From: Kribbella flavida DSM 17836
GTDB lineage: Bacteria; Actinomycetota; Actinomycetes; Propionibacteriales; Kribbellaceae
DNA length: 64,000 bases
Assembly (NCBI RefSeq): GCF_000024345.1
Contig: NC_013729.1
Span: forward strand, 7,130,001-7,194,000
Reading direction: 5' to 3'
Shown here: piece by piece, positions 50,229-59,620 of the stretch
Position numbering within the stretch: position 1 is the stretch's first letter
Layout of the letters: every line of letters starts with the position of its first letter
The notes under the pieces: generated by a model
Databases searched by the model: none
What the model saw: the letters and a program-made list of their open reading frames with translations, nothing else
What the model was told of the DNA's origin: nothing
Program-made: the position numbers and the translations under genes

Positions 50229-50819
50229 TCAGCTGACGTGGACGTCGCGGATGCGGGTGTACTCCAGGGAGTCGGCGACCTGGTCGGCCACGTCGGGTGA
50301 GATCTTCCGCTCGACGATGTGCAGCGCCAGGTCGAGGCCGGCGGTGATCCCGCCGGACGTGACGACGGTCCCGTCGTCGACGACCCGGTTCTTCTTCAAC
50401 TCGACCCCGAAGGCTTCCAGCTCGGGCCAGGCGCTGTGATTCGTGGTCGCCGGCCGTCCCTTCAGCAGGCCTGCCTCGGCGAGCAGCATCGAGCCGGTAC
50501 AGACCGAGCCGATCCAGTCCAGCTCCGGCGCCAGCTCAGCGAGCCGGGCCGGCAGCACTCCGCGACGAGCCTCGGCCCACGCGCCCTGCTCGGCCCGGGT
50601 GAGCCAGCCGCCGCCGGGCACCAGGACGGCGTTCGGCACTCCGAGCCCCTCCGGCGCCTTGAACTGCAGCCCGTGGTTGCCGGTGATCTCGGCCGGTCCG
50701 TCGAGGCCGACCAGGACCACCTCGAGGTCCGACTGGCCGGCCGCGAGGCTCCACGCCTCGTACGGGCCCAGCACGTCCAGCTCGTCCACTCCGTCGAACA
50801 CCAGGATCTCGATTCGCAT
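50229..50819 (-). CDS. DJ-1/PfpI-family protein, isonitrile-hydratase-like
   Basis: 196 aa from ATG 50819 with GGAGG just upstream. Nucleophile Cys in DWIGSVCTGSMLLAEAGLL (near residue 105), followed by GRPATTNHSAWPEL; N-terminal ILVFDGVDELDVLGPYE is typical of the InhA/AraC-associated branch. No DNA-binding domain is attached, so a hydratase or glyoxalase-like enzyme is likelier than a regulator. Confidence 0.88.
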   Translation of the reverse strand: MRIEILVFDGVDELDVLGPYEAWSLAAGQSDLEVVLVGLDGPAEITGNHGLQFKAPEGLGVPNAVLVPGGGWLTRAEQGAWAEARRGVLPARLAELAPELDWIGSVCTGSMLLAEAGLLKGRPATTNHSAWPELEAFGVELKKNRVVDDGTVVTSGGITAGLDLALHIVERKISPDVADQVADSLEYTRIRDVHVS

Positions 50820-51105
50820 GTCCTCCAGCCAACCGGCCCTGGAGTCCCGCAGCCAGCCGTCCAGTGGTCGGTTCTCCGCAGGATCTGGCCACTGGGCGCA
50901 GGGATCTGACCGCTGGGCGCAAGGCGCTCGCACGAACTGTGATGGGACCGCTACTCATAGTGGAGGCCTCAGTCGGAGGTCCGCCCAGCTCACTCCTCCG
51001 AACCAGGACGCGGCCGGCGCCCACCGCCCCGGGCACCGGCCGCGTCCTCGTCAGCACGACGGCGTACGGCAGTGGATGCGCCGGTGCCGACGTACCGTAG
51101 ATGCC

Positions 51106-53118
51106 ATGTCTGGGACAGGGGGACGACCTTCCACGCCGCTGGAGGTGGAAGAGCGGATCGGGCCGTACCGGTTGATCCGGCGGCTCGGACAGGGCGGCAT
51201 GGGCGTCGTCTACCTGGCCGAGGGGCCTGAGCACAAAGAGGTCGCGCTCAAGGTACTGCGGCCGCACGTGGCGCACGACCCGACCGCCCGGGCCCGGCTC
51301 GAGCGTGAGGCGACCACGCTGCGCAAGGTCAACCACCCGGGCGTCGCCGGCATCCTCGACCACGACCTGCGCGCCGACCGCCCGTACCTGGTGACCCGGT
51401 TCGTGCCCGGCCGCCCGCTGGACGAGCAGGTGGACGAGCGCGGCCCGCTGACCCCGCAGCGCTGGCTGCCGCTGGCCGGATGCCTGGCGGAGTCGCTGCA
51501 GGCGATCCACGCGACCGGGGTGATTCATCGCGACCTGAAGCCCGGCAACGTGATGATGTTCAACGGCAAGCCGGTGATGATCGACTTCGGCATCGCCCAG
51601 GCCGCGGACGACCTGCGGCTGACCCAGACCGGTCTGGTGATCGGCACCCCGGGCTATCTGGCGCCGGAGCTGATCGAGGGCGAGATGGTGTCCGAGTCCG
51701 CCGACTGGTGGGGCTGGGCCGCCACCGTCGCCTACGCGGCCACCGGGCGCCGCCCGTTCGGCAAGGGCCCGTTCGAGGTCGTGCTGAGCCGCGTCCACAG
51801 CGGCCAGGCCGACCTGGAGGGCCTGGACCCCCGGCTGAAGCCGCTGCTCGCCGCCGCCCTCGCTCCGGACCGCCGCGACCGCCCGACCCAGCTCGAGATC
51901 ATGGCCGGCCTCAACCGGTACGCCGAGGGCCGCGACGCGCTGGTCCCACCGGCGGAGGCGGGCACCGCGGTGCTGACCGCCGCGAACGTCAAGGACACCA
52001 TCCAGCTCAACCCACCGACCGCGGTGATGACGCGGGTGGTGCCGGCGACTCCTGCTGACCCTGATCCGGCCGAGGTGGCTCAGCTCGTACCACCGGTGAT
52101 CCCCCCGCTGTCGGCGTTCGCGCCGATCCGGGACAAGCTGCGCGACGTCGCCGCGCAGCAGAAGGCGGCGCAGCAGGCAAAGGCGGTCCCGGTGCACCCG
52201 GCGACGTACAGCCCGACGCCGACTGCCGCTGCGCCGGCCGCGATGCCCCTGCCGTACCAAGCGGCGGCCCCGGCGGGCCTGGGAGGTCCGGCGGCTGGTC
52301 CTGGCTTCGCTGGACCGGCTCCGACCAGTCACTACCCGGCGCCGAACAACCAGTACCCGCCGGCGGACAGCCACCCGGCGCAGTACTCCGGGCCGTCCAA
52401 CTACCTGGTGCCGGCGAAACCGCAGTACGACAAGGCTGTGGACCGGCGGGCGCAGGGGACGCCGCTGCCACCGTCGTCGCGTGCCGGGATGCTGTTCGCG
52501 CTCCTGCTCGTCCTGGCTGTGCTCATCGCCGCTCTACCGGTCGCCGGCATCCTGGTCGCCGGCGCGCTGACTGTGCTGGCGCGGATGGTCGACAAGTCCA
52601 GTACTGCGCTGCTGCGGCGGCGTGAGGCTCGCGGATACCGCGGTCGCTCGGACGGGATCGTCGCTGTCGCCGCCAGCCCGGTGCACCTGGCCAGTGCGGC
52701 GCTGGTGTCCCTGCCCTGCGCGATCCTGCCGCTCGTGGTGGGGTTCACCGTCGGCGGTCTGACCACGCTGACCCTGGCGCTGGTCCAAGGCTTCGAGTGG
52801 ACGCCGCTGGCACCGGTCAGTACGGCGATCGGCGCTGCTGTCGGTCTGCTGACCGCATGGGGCGGGCCGGGTGGGTCTTCCCTCCGGCGTGGGGCGCGGG
52901 CGGGGCTTCGCTCCGTGTTCCGCCCGGCCTGGTTGAGCACTCTGGTCACCGCCGCACTGCTGGTGACCGCTGTGGGGGTGGCTTACCAGGCGTGGAGCGC
53001 GGGCACCGACTGGACGCCACTCGGCGACGCCTTCCGGCTGCCCGAGCTGCCGAGCTCGCCGACCGTTGGGGACCTGCGCTACCTGCCGGTCATCCGCGAC
53101 CTGCCGTTCGTGAACTGA
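51106..53118 (+). CDS. Ser/Thr protein kinase with C-terminal membrane domain
   Basis: 670 aa. Kinase domain 18-270: GQGGMGVVYLAEG, VALKVL (Lys), HRDLKPGNVM, MIDFGIAQ, GTPGYLAPE, all intact. A 200-residue Pro/Ala-rich linker with Tyr-Pro repeats follows, then four or so transmembrane helices rather than the usual single one, and no PASTA domains. ATG 51106 is 7 nt after TACCGT (leaderless pattern). The Trp pair in SADWWGWAATVAYAATGR is family-typical. Substrates unknown. Confidence 0.9.
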   Translation: MSGTGGRPSTPLEVEERIGPYRLIRRLGQGGMGVVYLAEGPEHKEVALKVLRPHVAHDPTARARLEREATTLRKVNHPGVAGILDHDLRADRPYLVTRFVPGRPLDEQVDERGPLTPQRWLPLAGCLAESLQAIHATGVIHRDLKPGNVMMFNGKPVMIDFGIAQAADDLRLTQTGLVIGTPGYLAPELIEGEMVSESADWWGWAATVAYAATGRRPFGKGPFEVVLSRVHSGQADLEGLDPRLKPLLAAALAPDRRDRPTQLEIMAGLNRYAEGRDALVPPAEAGTAVLTAANVKDTIQLNPPTAVMTRVVPATPADPDPAEVAQLVPPVIPPLSAFAPIRDKLRDVAAQQKAAQQAKAVPVHPATYSPTPTAAAPAAMPLPYQAAAPAGLGGPAAGPGFAGPAPTSHYPAPNNQYPPADSHPAQYSGPSNYLVPAKPQYDKAVDRRAQGTPLPPSSRAGMLFALLLVLAVLIAALPVAGILVAGALTVLARMVDKSSTALLRRREARGYRGRSDGIVAVAASPVHLASAALVSLPCAILPLVVGFTVGGLTTLTLALVQGFEWTPLAPVSTAIGAAVGLLTAWGGPGGSSLRRGARAGLRSVFRPAWLSTLVTAALLVTAVGVAYQAWSAGTDWTPLGDAFRLPELPSSPTVGDLRYLPVIRDLPFVN

Positions 53119-53202
53119 TCCGCTCCCGACGAAGGGTCTTGTCCGGGCCGATCCGGTCGCGGCCCGTCTTGGTGCGGCCGGTGTTGCGCCCGGGTTCTGT
53201 CC

Positions 53203-53231
53203 GGGCCGGCGCACCGTCGGTGCGCCGGCCC
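53203..53231. terminator. Bidirectional hairpin between kinase gene and purA
   Basis: GGGCCGGCGCACC (53203-53215) GTC GGTGCGCCGGCCC (53219-53231): perfect 13-bp stem with 3-nt loop, just outside the purA stop codon. The TGTCCGGGCCG word occurs twice in this gap. Confidence 0.7.
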
Positions 53232-53236
53232 GCGAC

Positions 53237-54529
53237 TCAGATCCGGTTGTCCAGGATCAGGATCTGTGAACGCTCCGGCCCGACCCCGACCGCGGAGATC
53301 GGCGCCCCGCTCATCGACTCGACCGCGCGCACGTAGGTCTGCGCGTTCTTCGGCAGGTCCTCGAAGCTGCGGCAGCCGGTGATGTCCTCGCTCCAGCCGT
53401 CGAGCTCCTCGTAGACCGGCACCGCATGGTGGAAGTCGGTCTGCGTCATCGGCATCTCGTCGTGCCGGACCCCGTTCACGTCGTACGCGACGCAGACCGG
53501 GATCTTCTCCCGGCCGGTCAGGGTGTCCAGCTTGGTCAGCACGAAGTCGGTGACGCCGTTGACCCGGGCGGCGTACCGGGCGATCACCGCGTCGTACCAG
53601 CCGCAGCGCCGCGGCCGGCCGGTCGTCGTACCGAACTCGAAGCCCTGCTGGCGCAGCCACTCGCCGTCGGCGTCCAGCAGCTCGGTCGGGAACGGGCCCT
53701 CGCCGACGCGGGTGGTGTAGGCCTTGACCACGGCCATCACCCGGTCGATCCGGGTCGGCGGGATGCCGGCTCCGGTGCAGGCGCCGGCCGAGATCGCGTT
53801 GGAGGACGTGACGAACGGGTAGGTGCCGTGGTCGACGTCCAGCAGCGTCGCCTGCCCGGCCTCCATCAGCACGGTCTTGCCCGCGTCCAGCGCCTTGCCC
53901 AGCAGCAGGCTGGTGTCGGCGACCATCGGGCGCAGCCGGTCGGCATAGCCCAGCAGCTCGTCCATCACCTCGGCGATCTCCACCGCGCGACGGTTGTAGA
54001 TCTTCACCAGCAGCTGGTTCTTCTGCTCCAGCGCGCCGGTGACCTTCTGCTCCAGGATCTTCTCGTCGTACAGGTCCTGGACCCGGATGCCGATCCGGTT
54101 CATCTTGTCGGCGTACGTCGGGCCGATGCCGCGCCCGGTGGTGCCGATCTTGCGGCTGCCGAGGAACCGCTCGGCCACCTTGTCCAGGGTCCGGTTGTAC
54201 GGCGGAATGATGTGCGCGTTCGCACTCACCACCAGCCGGCTGGTGTCGACGTCACGGGCCTGCAGCGCGTCCAGCTCCTCGAACAGCACGCTGAGGTCGA
54301 CCACCACCCCGTTGCCGATGACCGGCGTCACCCCGGGGGTCAGGATCCCGCTCGGCAGCAGGTGCAGCGCGTACTTCTCGGTGCCGATGACAACCGTGTG
54401 GCCGGCGTTGTTGCCGCCGTTGAACTTCACCACGTAGTCGATCGCGGTCCCGGTGTTGCCGAGCAGATCGGTTGCCTTGCCTTTGCCCTCATCGCCCCAC
54501 TGGGCGCCGACGAGCACGATTGCGGGCAT
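53237..54529 (-). CDS. purA: Adenylosuccinate synthetase PurA
   Basis: 430 aa, GTP-dependent ligase joining IMP and aspartate, first committed step to AMP. GAQWGDEGKGKATDLL (P-loop-like with catalytic Asp), FNGGNNAGHTVV (catalytic His), GTTGRGIGPTYADK and GTTTGRPRRCGWYD (in part), and TKLDTLTG (GTP base). GGAGGG precedes ATG 54529. Substrate for purB, 23 kb away. Confidence 0.97.
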   Translation of the reverse strand: MPAIVLVGAQWGDEGKGKATDLLGNTGTAIDYVVKFNGGNNAGHTVVIGTEKYALHLLPSGILTPGVTPVIGNGVVVDLSVLFEELDALQARDVDTSRLVVSANAHIIPPYNRTLDKVAERFLGSRKIGTTGRGIGPTYADKMNRIGIRVQDLYDEKILEQKVTGALEQKNQLLVKIYNRRAVEIAEVMDELLGYADRLRPMVADTSLLLGKALDAGKTVLMEAGQATLLDVDHGTYPFVTSSNAISAGACTGAGIPPTRIDRVMAVVKAYTTRVGEGPFPTELLDADGEWLRQQGFEFGTTTGRPRRCGWYDAVIARYAARVNGVTDFVLTKLDTLTGREKIPVCVAYDVNGVRHDEMPMTQTDFHHAVPVYEELDGWSEDITGCRSFEDLPKNAQTYVRAVESMSGAPISAVGVGPERSQILILDNRI

Positions 54530-54837
54530 CTCAGCCCTCCTCTTCACGCGCCGGCCGACGGCATCTCGCCGCCCACGGCCGCCGCTCGAAACGGTGAAGC
54601 CCGGCACGCTTCACCGAACGTTCATCCGGTGTGCGTTCCAGGCTCTTGCGGCCAAAGCCTACCGGACCGGCGGTTCGTGCAGACCGTCGTCGCCGGTGAG
54701 CTGGACCGCACCACGGGCTTGCCATTTTCCGTGATCACGTGCACACTCTTAGTCAGCGGCCCGCCGAAACTGCCGCAGGGGACGGTTCCGGCGGGCCGCT
54801 TCCTTGTGCCCGGTGGGCGTTTCCGGGTCTTCGCCGC
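54530..54837. other. Upstream region of purA with VOC-gene terminator hairpin
   Basis: 308 nt without a gene. AGCGGCCCGCCG (54755-54766) / CGGCGGGCCGCT (54789-54800), a perfect 12-bp stem, lies downstream of the VOC gene and probably terminates it. GAACGTTC and GTGATCAC palindromes occur nearer purA; no convincing promoter boxes could be picked. Confidence 0.5.
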
Positions 54838-55326
54838 TCAGGCGCCGGTGCCCTCGGGGTTCGAAGCCAGCCATTGCTTGACCCGCCGGTCGGCCTCCTC
54901 GCGGGAGACGTCCTCGACCTTGGTGAGGATCGCCCAGCGGTGCCCGAACGGGTCGATGACCGTGCCGTACCGGTCGCCGGTCAGGAAGGTCGACACCGGC
55001 TCGACCGGCCGGGCACCGGCCTCGACCGCCTTCGCGAAGGTCGCGTCCACGTCCGGCACGTAGTGCACCAGCGACGAGTGCACCCACTCGCCGTTCGGTG
55101 CCCGCAGCCCGATCTGCGGCATCTGGTCGCTGAGCTGCAGCATCGAGTCGCCGAACCGCAGCTCCGCCTGGCCGAGCCGCCCGTCCGGCAGGTCCTGCCG
55201 GCTGACCACCTCGGCGCCGAACACCTGGGTGTAGAACTCGATCGCCTTCGGCCCGTCGGGCACGGCCAGGTACGGGGTGAGCGAGTGATAACCGTCGGGG
55301 ATGGGGTTTACCGTGTTCGTCGTCAT
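54838..55326 (-). CDS. VOC (glyoxalase/PhnB-like) family protein
   Basis: 162 aa. Two beta-alpha-beta-beta-beta modules: SLTPYLAVPDGPKAIEFYTQVFGAEVV and LVHYVPDVDATFAKAVEAGARPV (in part), with RYGTVIDPFGHRWAILTKVED. This is the PhnB-like VOC branch; the metal ligands are incomplete, so an enzyme role is unproven. Divergent from an AraC gene 57 nt away that may regulate it. Confidence 0.88.
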   Translation of the reverse strand: MTTNTVNPIPDGYHSLTPYLAVPDGPKAIEFYTQVFGAEVVSRQDLPDGRLGQAELRFGDSMLQLSDQMPQIGLRAPNGEWVHSSLVHYVPDVDATFAKAVEAGARPVEPVSTFLTGDRYGTVIDPFGHRWAILTKVEDVSREEADRRVKQWLASNPEGTGA

Positions 55327-55383
55327 GCCCGGCAGTCTTCGCGACCCCGGGCCTCCCGGTCTTGGAAGAAAGCGACAGCCACC

Positions 55384-56202
55384 GTGACCCAGCCGCCGGA
55401 CAGCGAGAAGGGCATCCTGCACCCGCAGGAACAGGCCCGGCACCGCAGTCTGAGCCGGCTCGCGGCCGGTCCGGCGGTCGGCCGCTTCGTCGAGTGGTAC
55501 TGGACGGTCGAGTGGGACCTGCGCGAGCCGTACCTCGCCGAAGTGCTGCCGTACCCGAGCGTGAACGTGACCTTCGAGCAGCCCGGCGGGGCGTTCGTGA
55601 ACGGCGTCCGCACCCGCAAGTTCCAGCGGGAGCTGGTCGGTCGGGGCCGGGTGTTCGGGGTGAAGTTCTGGGCCGGCGGGTTCGGGGCGGTGACCGGGCG
55701 GGACGTGGCGTCGTTCCGCGACCAGGTGCTGCCGCTGAGCGCGGTGTTCCCGGACGCCGATCGGCTGGCCGACCTGGTCTTCGCCGAGCAGGCCGACGTA
55801 CGCCGCCGCGCGGTGGTCGAGGCCTACCTGGCCGACCACCTGGTCGCCGACGACCCGCAGTACGCGCTGGTTCGCCGGATCGTCGCGGCGATGGCCGAGG
55901 ACCGCTCGGTGACCCGGGTGGACCAGCTCACCGAGCGGTTCGGCGTACCGATCCGCACCCTGCAACGGCTGTTCCGCCGCTACGTCGGCGTCGGCCCGAA
56001 GTGGGTCCTGCGCCGCTACCGCCTGCACGACGGCGCCGAACTGCTGGCCCGCGGCGAAGCGACCGAGCTGGCCGACCTCGCCGTCGCCCTCGGCTACTTC
56101 GACCAGGCCCACTTCGCCCGCGAGTTCAAGGACCAGATCGGCCTCACCCCCACCGACTACGCCACCCGCACCGCCGCCGAACGCCAGATCACCTACCGCT
56201 GA
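55384..56202 (+). CDS. AraC-family transcriptional regulator
   Basis: 272 aa from GTG 55384. N-terminal DUF6597-like sensor part (LAAGPAVGRFVEWYWTVEWDL, FGVKFWAGGFGAVTGRDV), then two helix-turn-helices (RVDQLTERFGVPIRTLQRLF, ELADLAVALGYFDQAHFAREF) ending SVELD-free DYATRTAAERQ. The frame is open far upstream but runs through the VOC gene antisense. Its tail overlaps the convergent MFS gene by 10 nt. Confidence 0.88.
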   Translation: MTQPPDSEKGILHPQEQARHRSLSRLAAGPAVGRFVEWYWTVEWDLREPYLAEVLPYPSVNVTFEQPGGAFVNGVRTRKFQRELVGRGRVFGVKFWAGGFGAVTGRDVASFRDQVLPLSAVFPDADRLADLVFAEQADVRRRAVVEAYLADHLVADDPQYALVRRIVAAMAEDRSVTRVDQLTERFGVPIRTLQRLFRRYVGVGPKWVLRRYRLHDGAELLARGEATELADLAVALGYFDQAHFAREFKDQIGLTPTDYATRTAAERQITYR

Positions 56203-57389
56203 CGGGTCAACGCGACCACGGTGGCGACCAGCGTGGCCAGCAGAGCGAGAGCGAAGCCGTAGTGGGGACTGTGGGCGTCGACCACGCGGCCGGCGAGGGC
56301 GGCGCCCAAGGCCACGCCGGCTGCGCTGCCGGAGTTGAGCCAGGTGAAGGCCTGGGTGAGGACCGACGGAGCCACCTCGGACTCGGTCAGCACCGCGGAA
56401 AGGGTCTGGAAGGGCGCGATGGCCAGTCCTGGCAGGGCCAGGGCCAGCGCGAGCGTCAGTGGGGAGCTGGCGACCAGCAGAGGGATGGTGCTGAGGGTCA
56501 GCGCGGTCAGGACGAGTACGAACTGACGCGGCGGCGGCATCCGCCAGGTCCTTGCTCCATAGGCGAAACCGGCGAACAAGCTGACCAGGCTGGTGACGGC
56601 ATAGAGCGGTCCGGCCAGCGACGGAGAGCCGCTGTCGACCGCGAAGGCAGTGACCGAGACCTGCATGCTGCCGAAGAACAGGCCGATGCCGATGTTGGTG
56701 GCGATCAGTACGAGGAAGCCTCGGCGGAGCAGTCGTGCTGAGCTCTCCAACCTGTTGCGCTGAGCAAGCGGAGGCGCCGTACTGCGTTGCACTGCTAGCG
56801 AAAGCCCGCCTGCGACCAGAAGGCTGGCGGCAAGGATGGAGCCGGCCATCGGACTGCCCAGTGCGCTGACCGTGCCGATGAGCACTGGGCCGACCAGGAA
56901 GGCGACGCCTGTGCTGAGAGCTTCCAGAGCGAAGGCTGTCGACAGCTCCGGGCGGCCCCGGAGCGCATGGACCCACCGAGCTGAGGTCTGCGCTCCTACC
57001 TGCGGCAGTGAAGCTCCGGCGAGCACACCCGCGAGCACAAGCATGACCTGTGGATGCTGAGTGGTGGTCAGGGCGATCAGTAGCGCCACAGCCGCTGCGT
57101 GGAACAGCAGAGTGACCGGCAGCATGCGGGTCTGGCCGTAGCGGTCGATGAGGCGGGCCACCTGCGGGCCGGCCAACGCCTCGGCGACCGCGAAGCCGCC
57201 GGTCACGGTGCCGGCCACCGCGTACGAGCCGGTGGAGCCGTGCACCAGCCAGACGATGCCGAGGCCGGTCATGGCGATGCCGATGCGCGCGGGCGCCGCC
57301 GCCAAGAAGAACTTCCACGCTCCCGGCGTCCTGAGCACGATGCTGTAGCTGGTGCGGGGCGTGCTGATCCGTCCGGTGAGTGCCGGCAC
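56193..57389 (-). CDS. MFS transporter
   Basis: 398 aa with about twelve transmembrane helices. ARLIDRYGQTRML after helix 2 is the MFS A-motif equivalent (G/A-x-L-x-D-R-x-G-x-R), and RNRLESSARLLRRG forms the central cytoplasmic loop. GTG 57389 has GGAAGG 7 nt upstream. Drug/metabolite efflux type; substrate unknown. Confidence 0.9.
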   Translation of the reverse strand: MPALTGRISTPRTSYSIVLRTPGAWKFFLAAAPARIGIAMTGLGIVWLVHGSTGSYAVAGTVTGGFAVAEALAGPQVARLIDRYGQTRMLPVTLLFHAAAVALLIALTTTQHPQVMLVLAGVLAGASLPQVGAQTSARWVHALRGRPELSTAFALEALSTGVAFLVGPVLIGTVSALGSPMAGSILAASLLVAGGLSLAVQRSTAPPLAQRNRLESSARLLRRGFLVLIATNIGIGLFFGSMQVSVTAFAVDSGSPSLAGPLYAVTSLVSLFAGFAYGARTWRMPPPRQFVLVLTALTLSTIPLLVASSPLTLALALALPGLAIAPFQTLSAVLTESEVAPSVLTQAFTWLNSGSAAGVALGAALAGRVVDAHSPHYGFALALLATLVATVVALTRQR

Positions 57390-57554
57390 GGGTGTACCTT
57401 CCGCTGCCCGGTGGGGCGGTGATCTGACCGTGGGCGTCCAGCTTCATCGGTCCGTCAGTGCCGCCAACAACCGTCCATTTTCGGCAGGAAGCGGGGACGC
57501 ACGCCGCCTGCCGGCTCTGTCACCGGGCAGAACTCTCGAGATTGTCGTTCGGCG
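57390..57554. other. Gap upstream of the MFS gene
   Basis: 165 nt between two minus-strand genes; presumably holds the MFS promoter and the end of the ComB-like transcript. No clear motif seen. Confidence 0.3.
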
Positions 57555-58391
57555 TCAGTCTACCGTGAAGGCCAGGCCGCGCAGTACAGGGACGGCGGAG
57601 CTGCTGTCCACCTCCGCCGCGATGGCGACGTCCTGGGGGAAGCCGTACTGCGTCAGCTCGCGTCCGCCGGCGCAGTCGTGCAGGAGCTTCGGCAGCTCGT
57701 CCGCGATGTCCCGGTACGCCGCTGCGACTGCTCGGGCTTCCGGGGACAGCGGACCGACGCCACGGTCGGCCAGCGCGGCCAGGAAGGCGCCCGCACCCCA
57801 GAGGTCTTCCACTGCGGGGCGCAGTGAACCGTCGGGCCAGCGCTCGCCGGCAGCGATAGCAACCACCGCCGGACGGACTGCCGCGTCTGCGCGGACAGAG
57901 TCGGCCGCGTCTGCGCCGTGGACGGAGTTCACCGCGTGCGAGCCGACGGAAGCGTTAGCACCAGCGGCCGCCACCCTTGCCGCGATCCAGTCCGCAGCGG
58001 CGGATGCGTTGCGGAGGCAGACAGCCAGCACGGTGGAGCCGCTGTCGGCGAGCTGCTGGGAGATGGTGGAGCCGTTTGGCGACGGGAGGACCAGCCGCTG
58101 CACGTCGCCGGCTTGGCGGATGCTCACTGGGGACAGGCTGATGCCGTCGGGGCCCGCCTCGGACCGGCCGACGGCGAGCGCGGCGGCGTGCTGTTCGGCG
58201 TACTGGCGGGCTGTGTCGTCGCGCCAGCGGTAGGGCAGCACCGCGATGCCGCGGTCGGCGGCGACCGTCACCGAGGTGGTGAACGAGAGGACGTCGACGA
58301 CCGCGACCAATGCACCGGGAACCGCCGCGGCGCCGACCGGCCCCCAGTCGAAGCCGACGCGGTATCCGGACTGCGAGTAAGGGCTGGTCAC
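57555..58391 (-). CDS. 2-phosphosulfolactate phosphatase (ComB) family protein
   Basis: 278 aa from GTG 58391. VVDVLSFTTSVTVAADRGIAVLPYRW and LVLPSPNGSTISQQLA (in part), then FLGALADRGVGPLSPEAR-type C-terminus match ComB, a Mg-dependent phosphatase first described in coenzyme M synthesis but widespread in bacteria without it. Real substrate here unknown. The frame extends to GTG/ATG 58427, but that part is Gly/Arg-rich. Confidence 0.8.
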   Translation of the reverse strand: MTSPYSQSGYRVGFDWGPVGAAAVPGALVAVVDVLSFTTSVTVAADRGIAVLPYRWRDDTARQYAEQHAAALAVGRSEAGPDGISLSPVSIRQAGDVQRLVLPSPNGSTISQQLADSGSTVLAVCLRNASAAADWIAARVAAAGANASVGSHAVNSVHGADAADSVRADAAVRPAVVAIAAGERWPDGSLRPAVEDLWGAGAFLAALADRGVGPLSPEARAVAAAYRDIADELPKLLHDCAGGRELTQYGFPQDVAIAAEVDSSSAVPVLRGLAFTVD

Positions 58392-58451
58392 CGCCAGGAT
58401 CCTGCCCGCACCGCCCCGGCCCGGCAACGCCTTTTGGTGGGTTCACCCATC

Positions 58452-58498
58452 AGGTGCAGGGTTGGCCGCTCGGATTCTGGTGGGCCAACCCTGCACCT
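58452..58498. terminator. 16-bp perfect hairpin downstream of the DUF3151 gene
   Basis: AGGTGCAGGGTTGGCC (58452-58467) / GGCCAACCCTGCACCT (58483-58498) with a 15-nt loop, 34 nt after the DUF3151 stop on the minus strand. Confidence 0.6.
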
Positions 58499-58531
58499 CG
58501 AGGGTCAACCCCTGAGACGCCGGAGGCGGTT

Positions 58532-58939
58532 TCAGCTCAGGACGTCGGCCGCGGTGGGCGAGGAGTCGCGCAGGAAGGTGGCACAGCGCTCGGCCTCGTC
58601 CTTCTCCTCGATGGCGGCCGCGGCCTTGCCCAGCACCGCCAGGCAGCGCAGGAAGCCGCGGTTCGGCTCGTGCTCCCACGGGATCGGGCCGTGACCCTTC
58701 CAGCCGTTGCGGCGCAGCAGGTCCAGGCCGCGGTGGTAGCCGGTCCGGGCGTAGGCGTAGGCCTCGATCGTGCGACCGCCGGCGAACGCCTCCTCGGCCA
58801 GCTCGGACCAGGCCAGGGAGGAGGTCGGGAACTTGGCGGCCGCCTCCACCGCCGGCAGCCCGGCGGCGAGTTCCGCCGCGGCCGGGTCCTCGGGGAGTAG
58901 GGTCTCGGGTGGACCACTCAGCAGATTGTTCAATTCCAT
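58532..58939 (-). CDS. DUF3151 protein
   Basis: 135 aa. MELNNLLSGPPETLLPEDP, FPTSSLAWSELAEEAF, AYAYARTGYHRGLDLLRRNGWKG and RCATFLRDSSPTAADVL (in part) are the hallmarks of this short actinobacterial family, found near purA/fba in many of those genomes. ATG 58939 follows GAAGAT by 6 nt. TPR-like helical protein of unknown function. Confidence 0.9.
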   Translation of the reverse strand: MELNNLLSGPPETLLPEDPAAAELAAGLPAVEAAAKFPTSSLAWSELAEEAFAGGRTIEAYAYARTGYHRGLDLLRRNGWKGHGPIPWEHEPNRGFLRCLAVLGKAAAAIEEKDEAERCATFLRDSSPTAADVLS

Positions 58940-59084
58940 AGGCACATCTTCGCCGATCACGCAGCCGGCCCGGCACGTGACCGTCTGGCGAAATCCGTTG
59001 ACCGTTCACCGACCGGCCACGGATGCTTGAGACCCTGCGTCGTACCGCCGTGGTTCCCAGCTACGGCCGGAAAGGAGGCACCGG

Positions 59085-59528
59085 ATGAGCGTCATCGTTC
59101 TGAACGCGTCGTACGAGCCGTTGCACACCGTCTCGATCCAGCACGCCATCCGGATGCTGGTCCGCGAGGTCGCGGTGGTGGAAGAGGCGCACGGCGAGCG
59201 GTACATCGGCCCTTTTCCGGTGCCCAGGGTGCTCCGGCTGGTCCGCTACGTGGTGACCCACTGGCGGTACGCGGCCGGCCGGATGAAGTACAGCAAGCAC
59301 GGTGTGCTGCGGCGGGACAGGTTCCGCTGCGCCTACTGCGGGCTGGACAACGCCGACACCATGGACCACGTGCAACCGAGGTCCAGAGGCGGCCGTACGG
59401 AGTGGCTGAACGCGGTCGCCGCCCACGCCGCCTGCAACGAGCGGAAGGGCAACCGGACGCCCGCCGAGGCCGGTATGCCGCTGCTGTGGCAACCCTGGGT
59501 GCCAACCCGCGCCGAGCTCGTCAGCTGA
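59085..59528 (+). CDS. HNH endonuclease family protein
   Basis: 147 aa. C-terminal HNH: CAYCG zinc knuckle, MDHVQPRSRGG with the catalytic His, WLNAVAAHAACNERKGNRTP with the Asn and second zinc Cys. N-terminal VLNASYEPLHTVSIQHAIRMLV is the conserved leader of the widespread actinobacterial HNH group. AAAGGAGG lies 7 nt before ATG 59085. No phage genes nearby; nuclease target unknown. Confidence 0.92.
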   Translation: MSVIVLNASYEPLHTVSIQHAIRMLVREVAVVEEAHGERYIGPFPVPRVLRLVRYVVTHWRYAAGRMKYSKHGVLRRDRFRCAYCGLDNADTMDHVQPRSRGGRTEWLNAVAAHAACNERKGNRTPAEAGMPLLWQPWVPTRAELVS

Positions 59529-59545
59529 CCTGACGGGCCTTTTTT
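59516..59545 (+). terminator. Rho-independent terminator of the HNH gene
   Basis: GCTCGTCAG (59516-59524) / CTGACGGGC (59530-59538), 9-bp stem with one G-U pair, loop CTGAC, then CTTTTTT. The stop codon lies in the loop. Confidence 0.85.
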
Positions 59546-59620
59546 ATGCCCTTTTCCGGTCGTCCACAGGGATCGCAACGACCGTCGGCGCAGGGCGGTG
59601 ATCGCGGCATCTTCTGAGGT

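Noticed and set aside
54730..54737. GTGATCAC palindrome upstream of purA as operator
   Set aside because: An 8-bp palindrome is common by chance; no repeat or promoter context supports it.
59085..59528. HNH gene as a phage or mobile-element marker
   Set aside because: No integrase, terminase or repeats nearby, and composition matches the neighbours; this HNH group is chromosomal in many actinobacteria.
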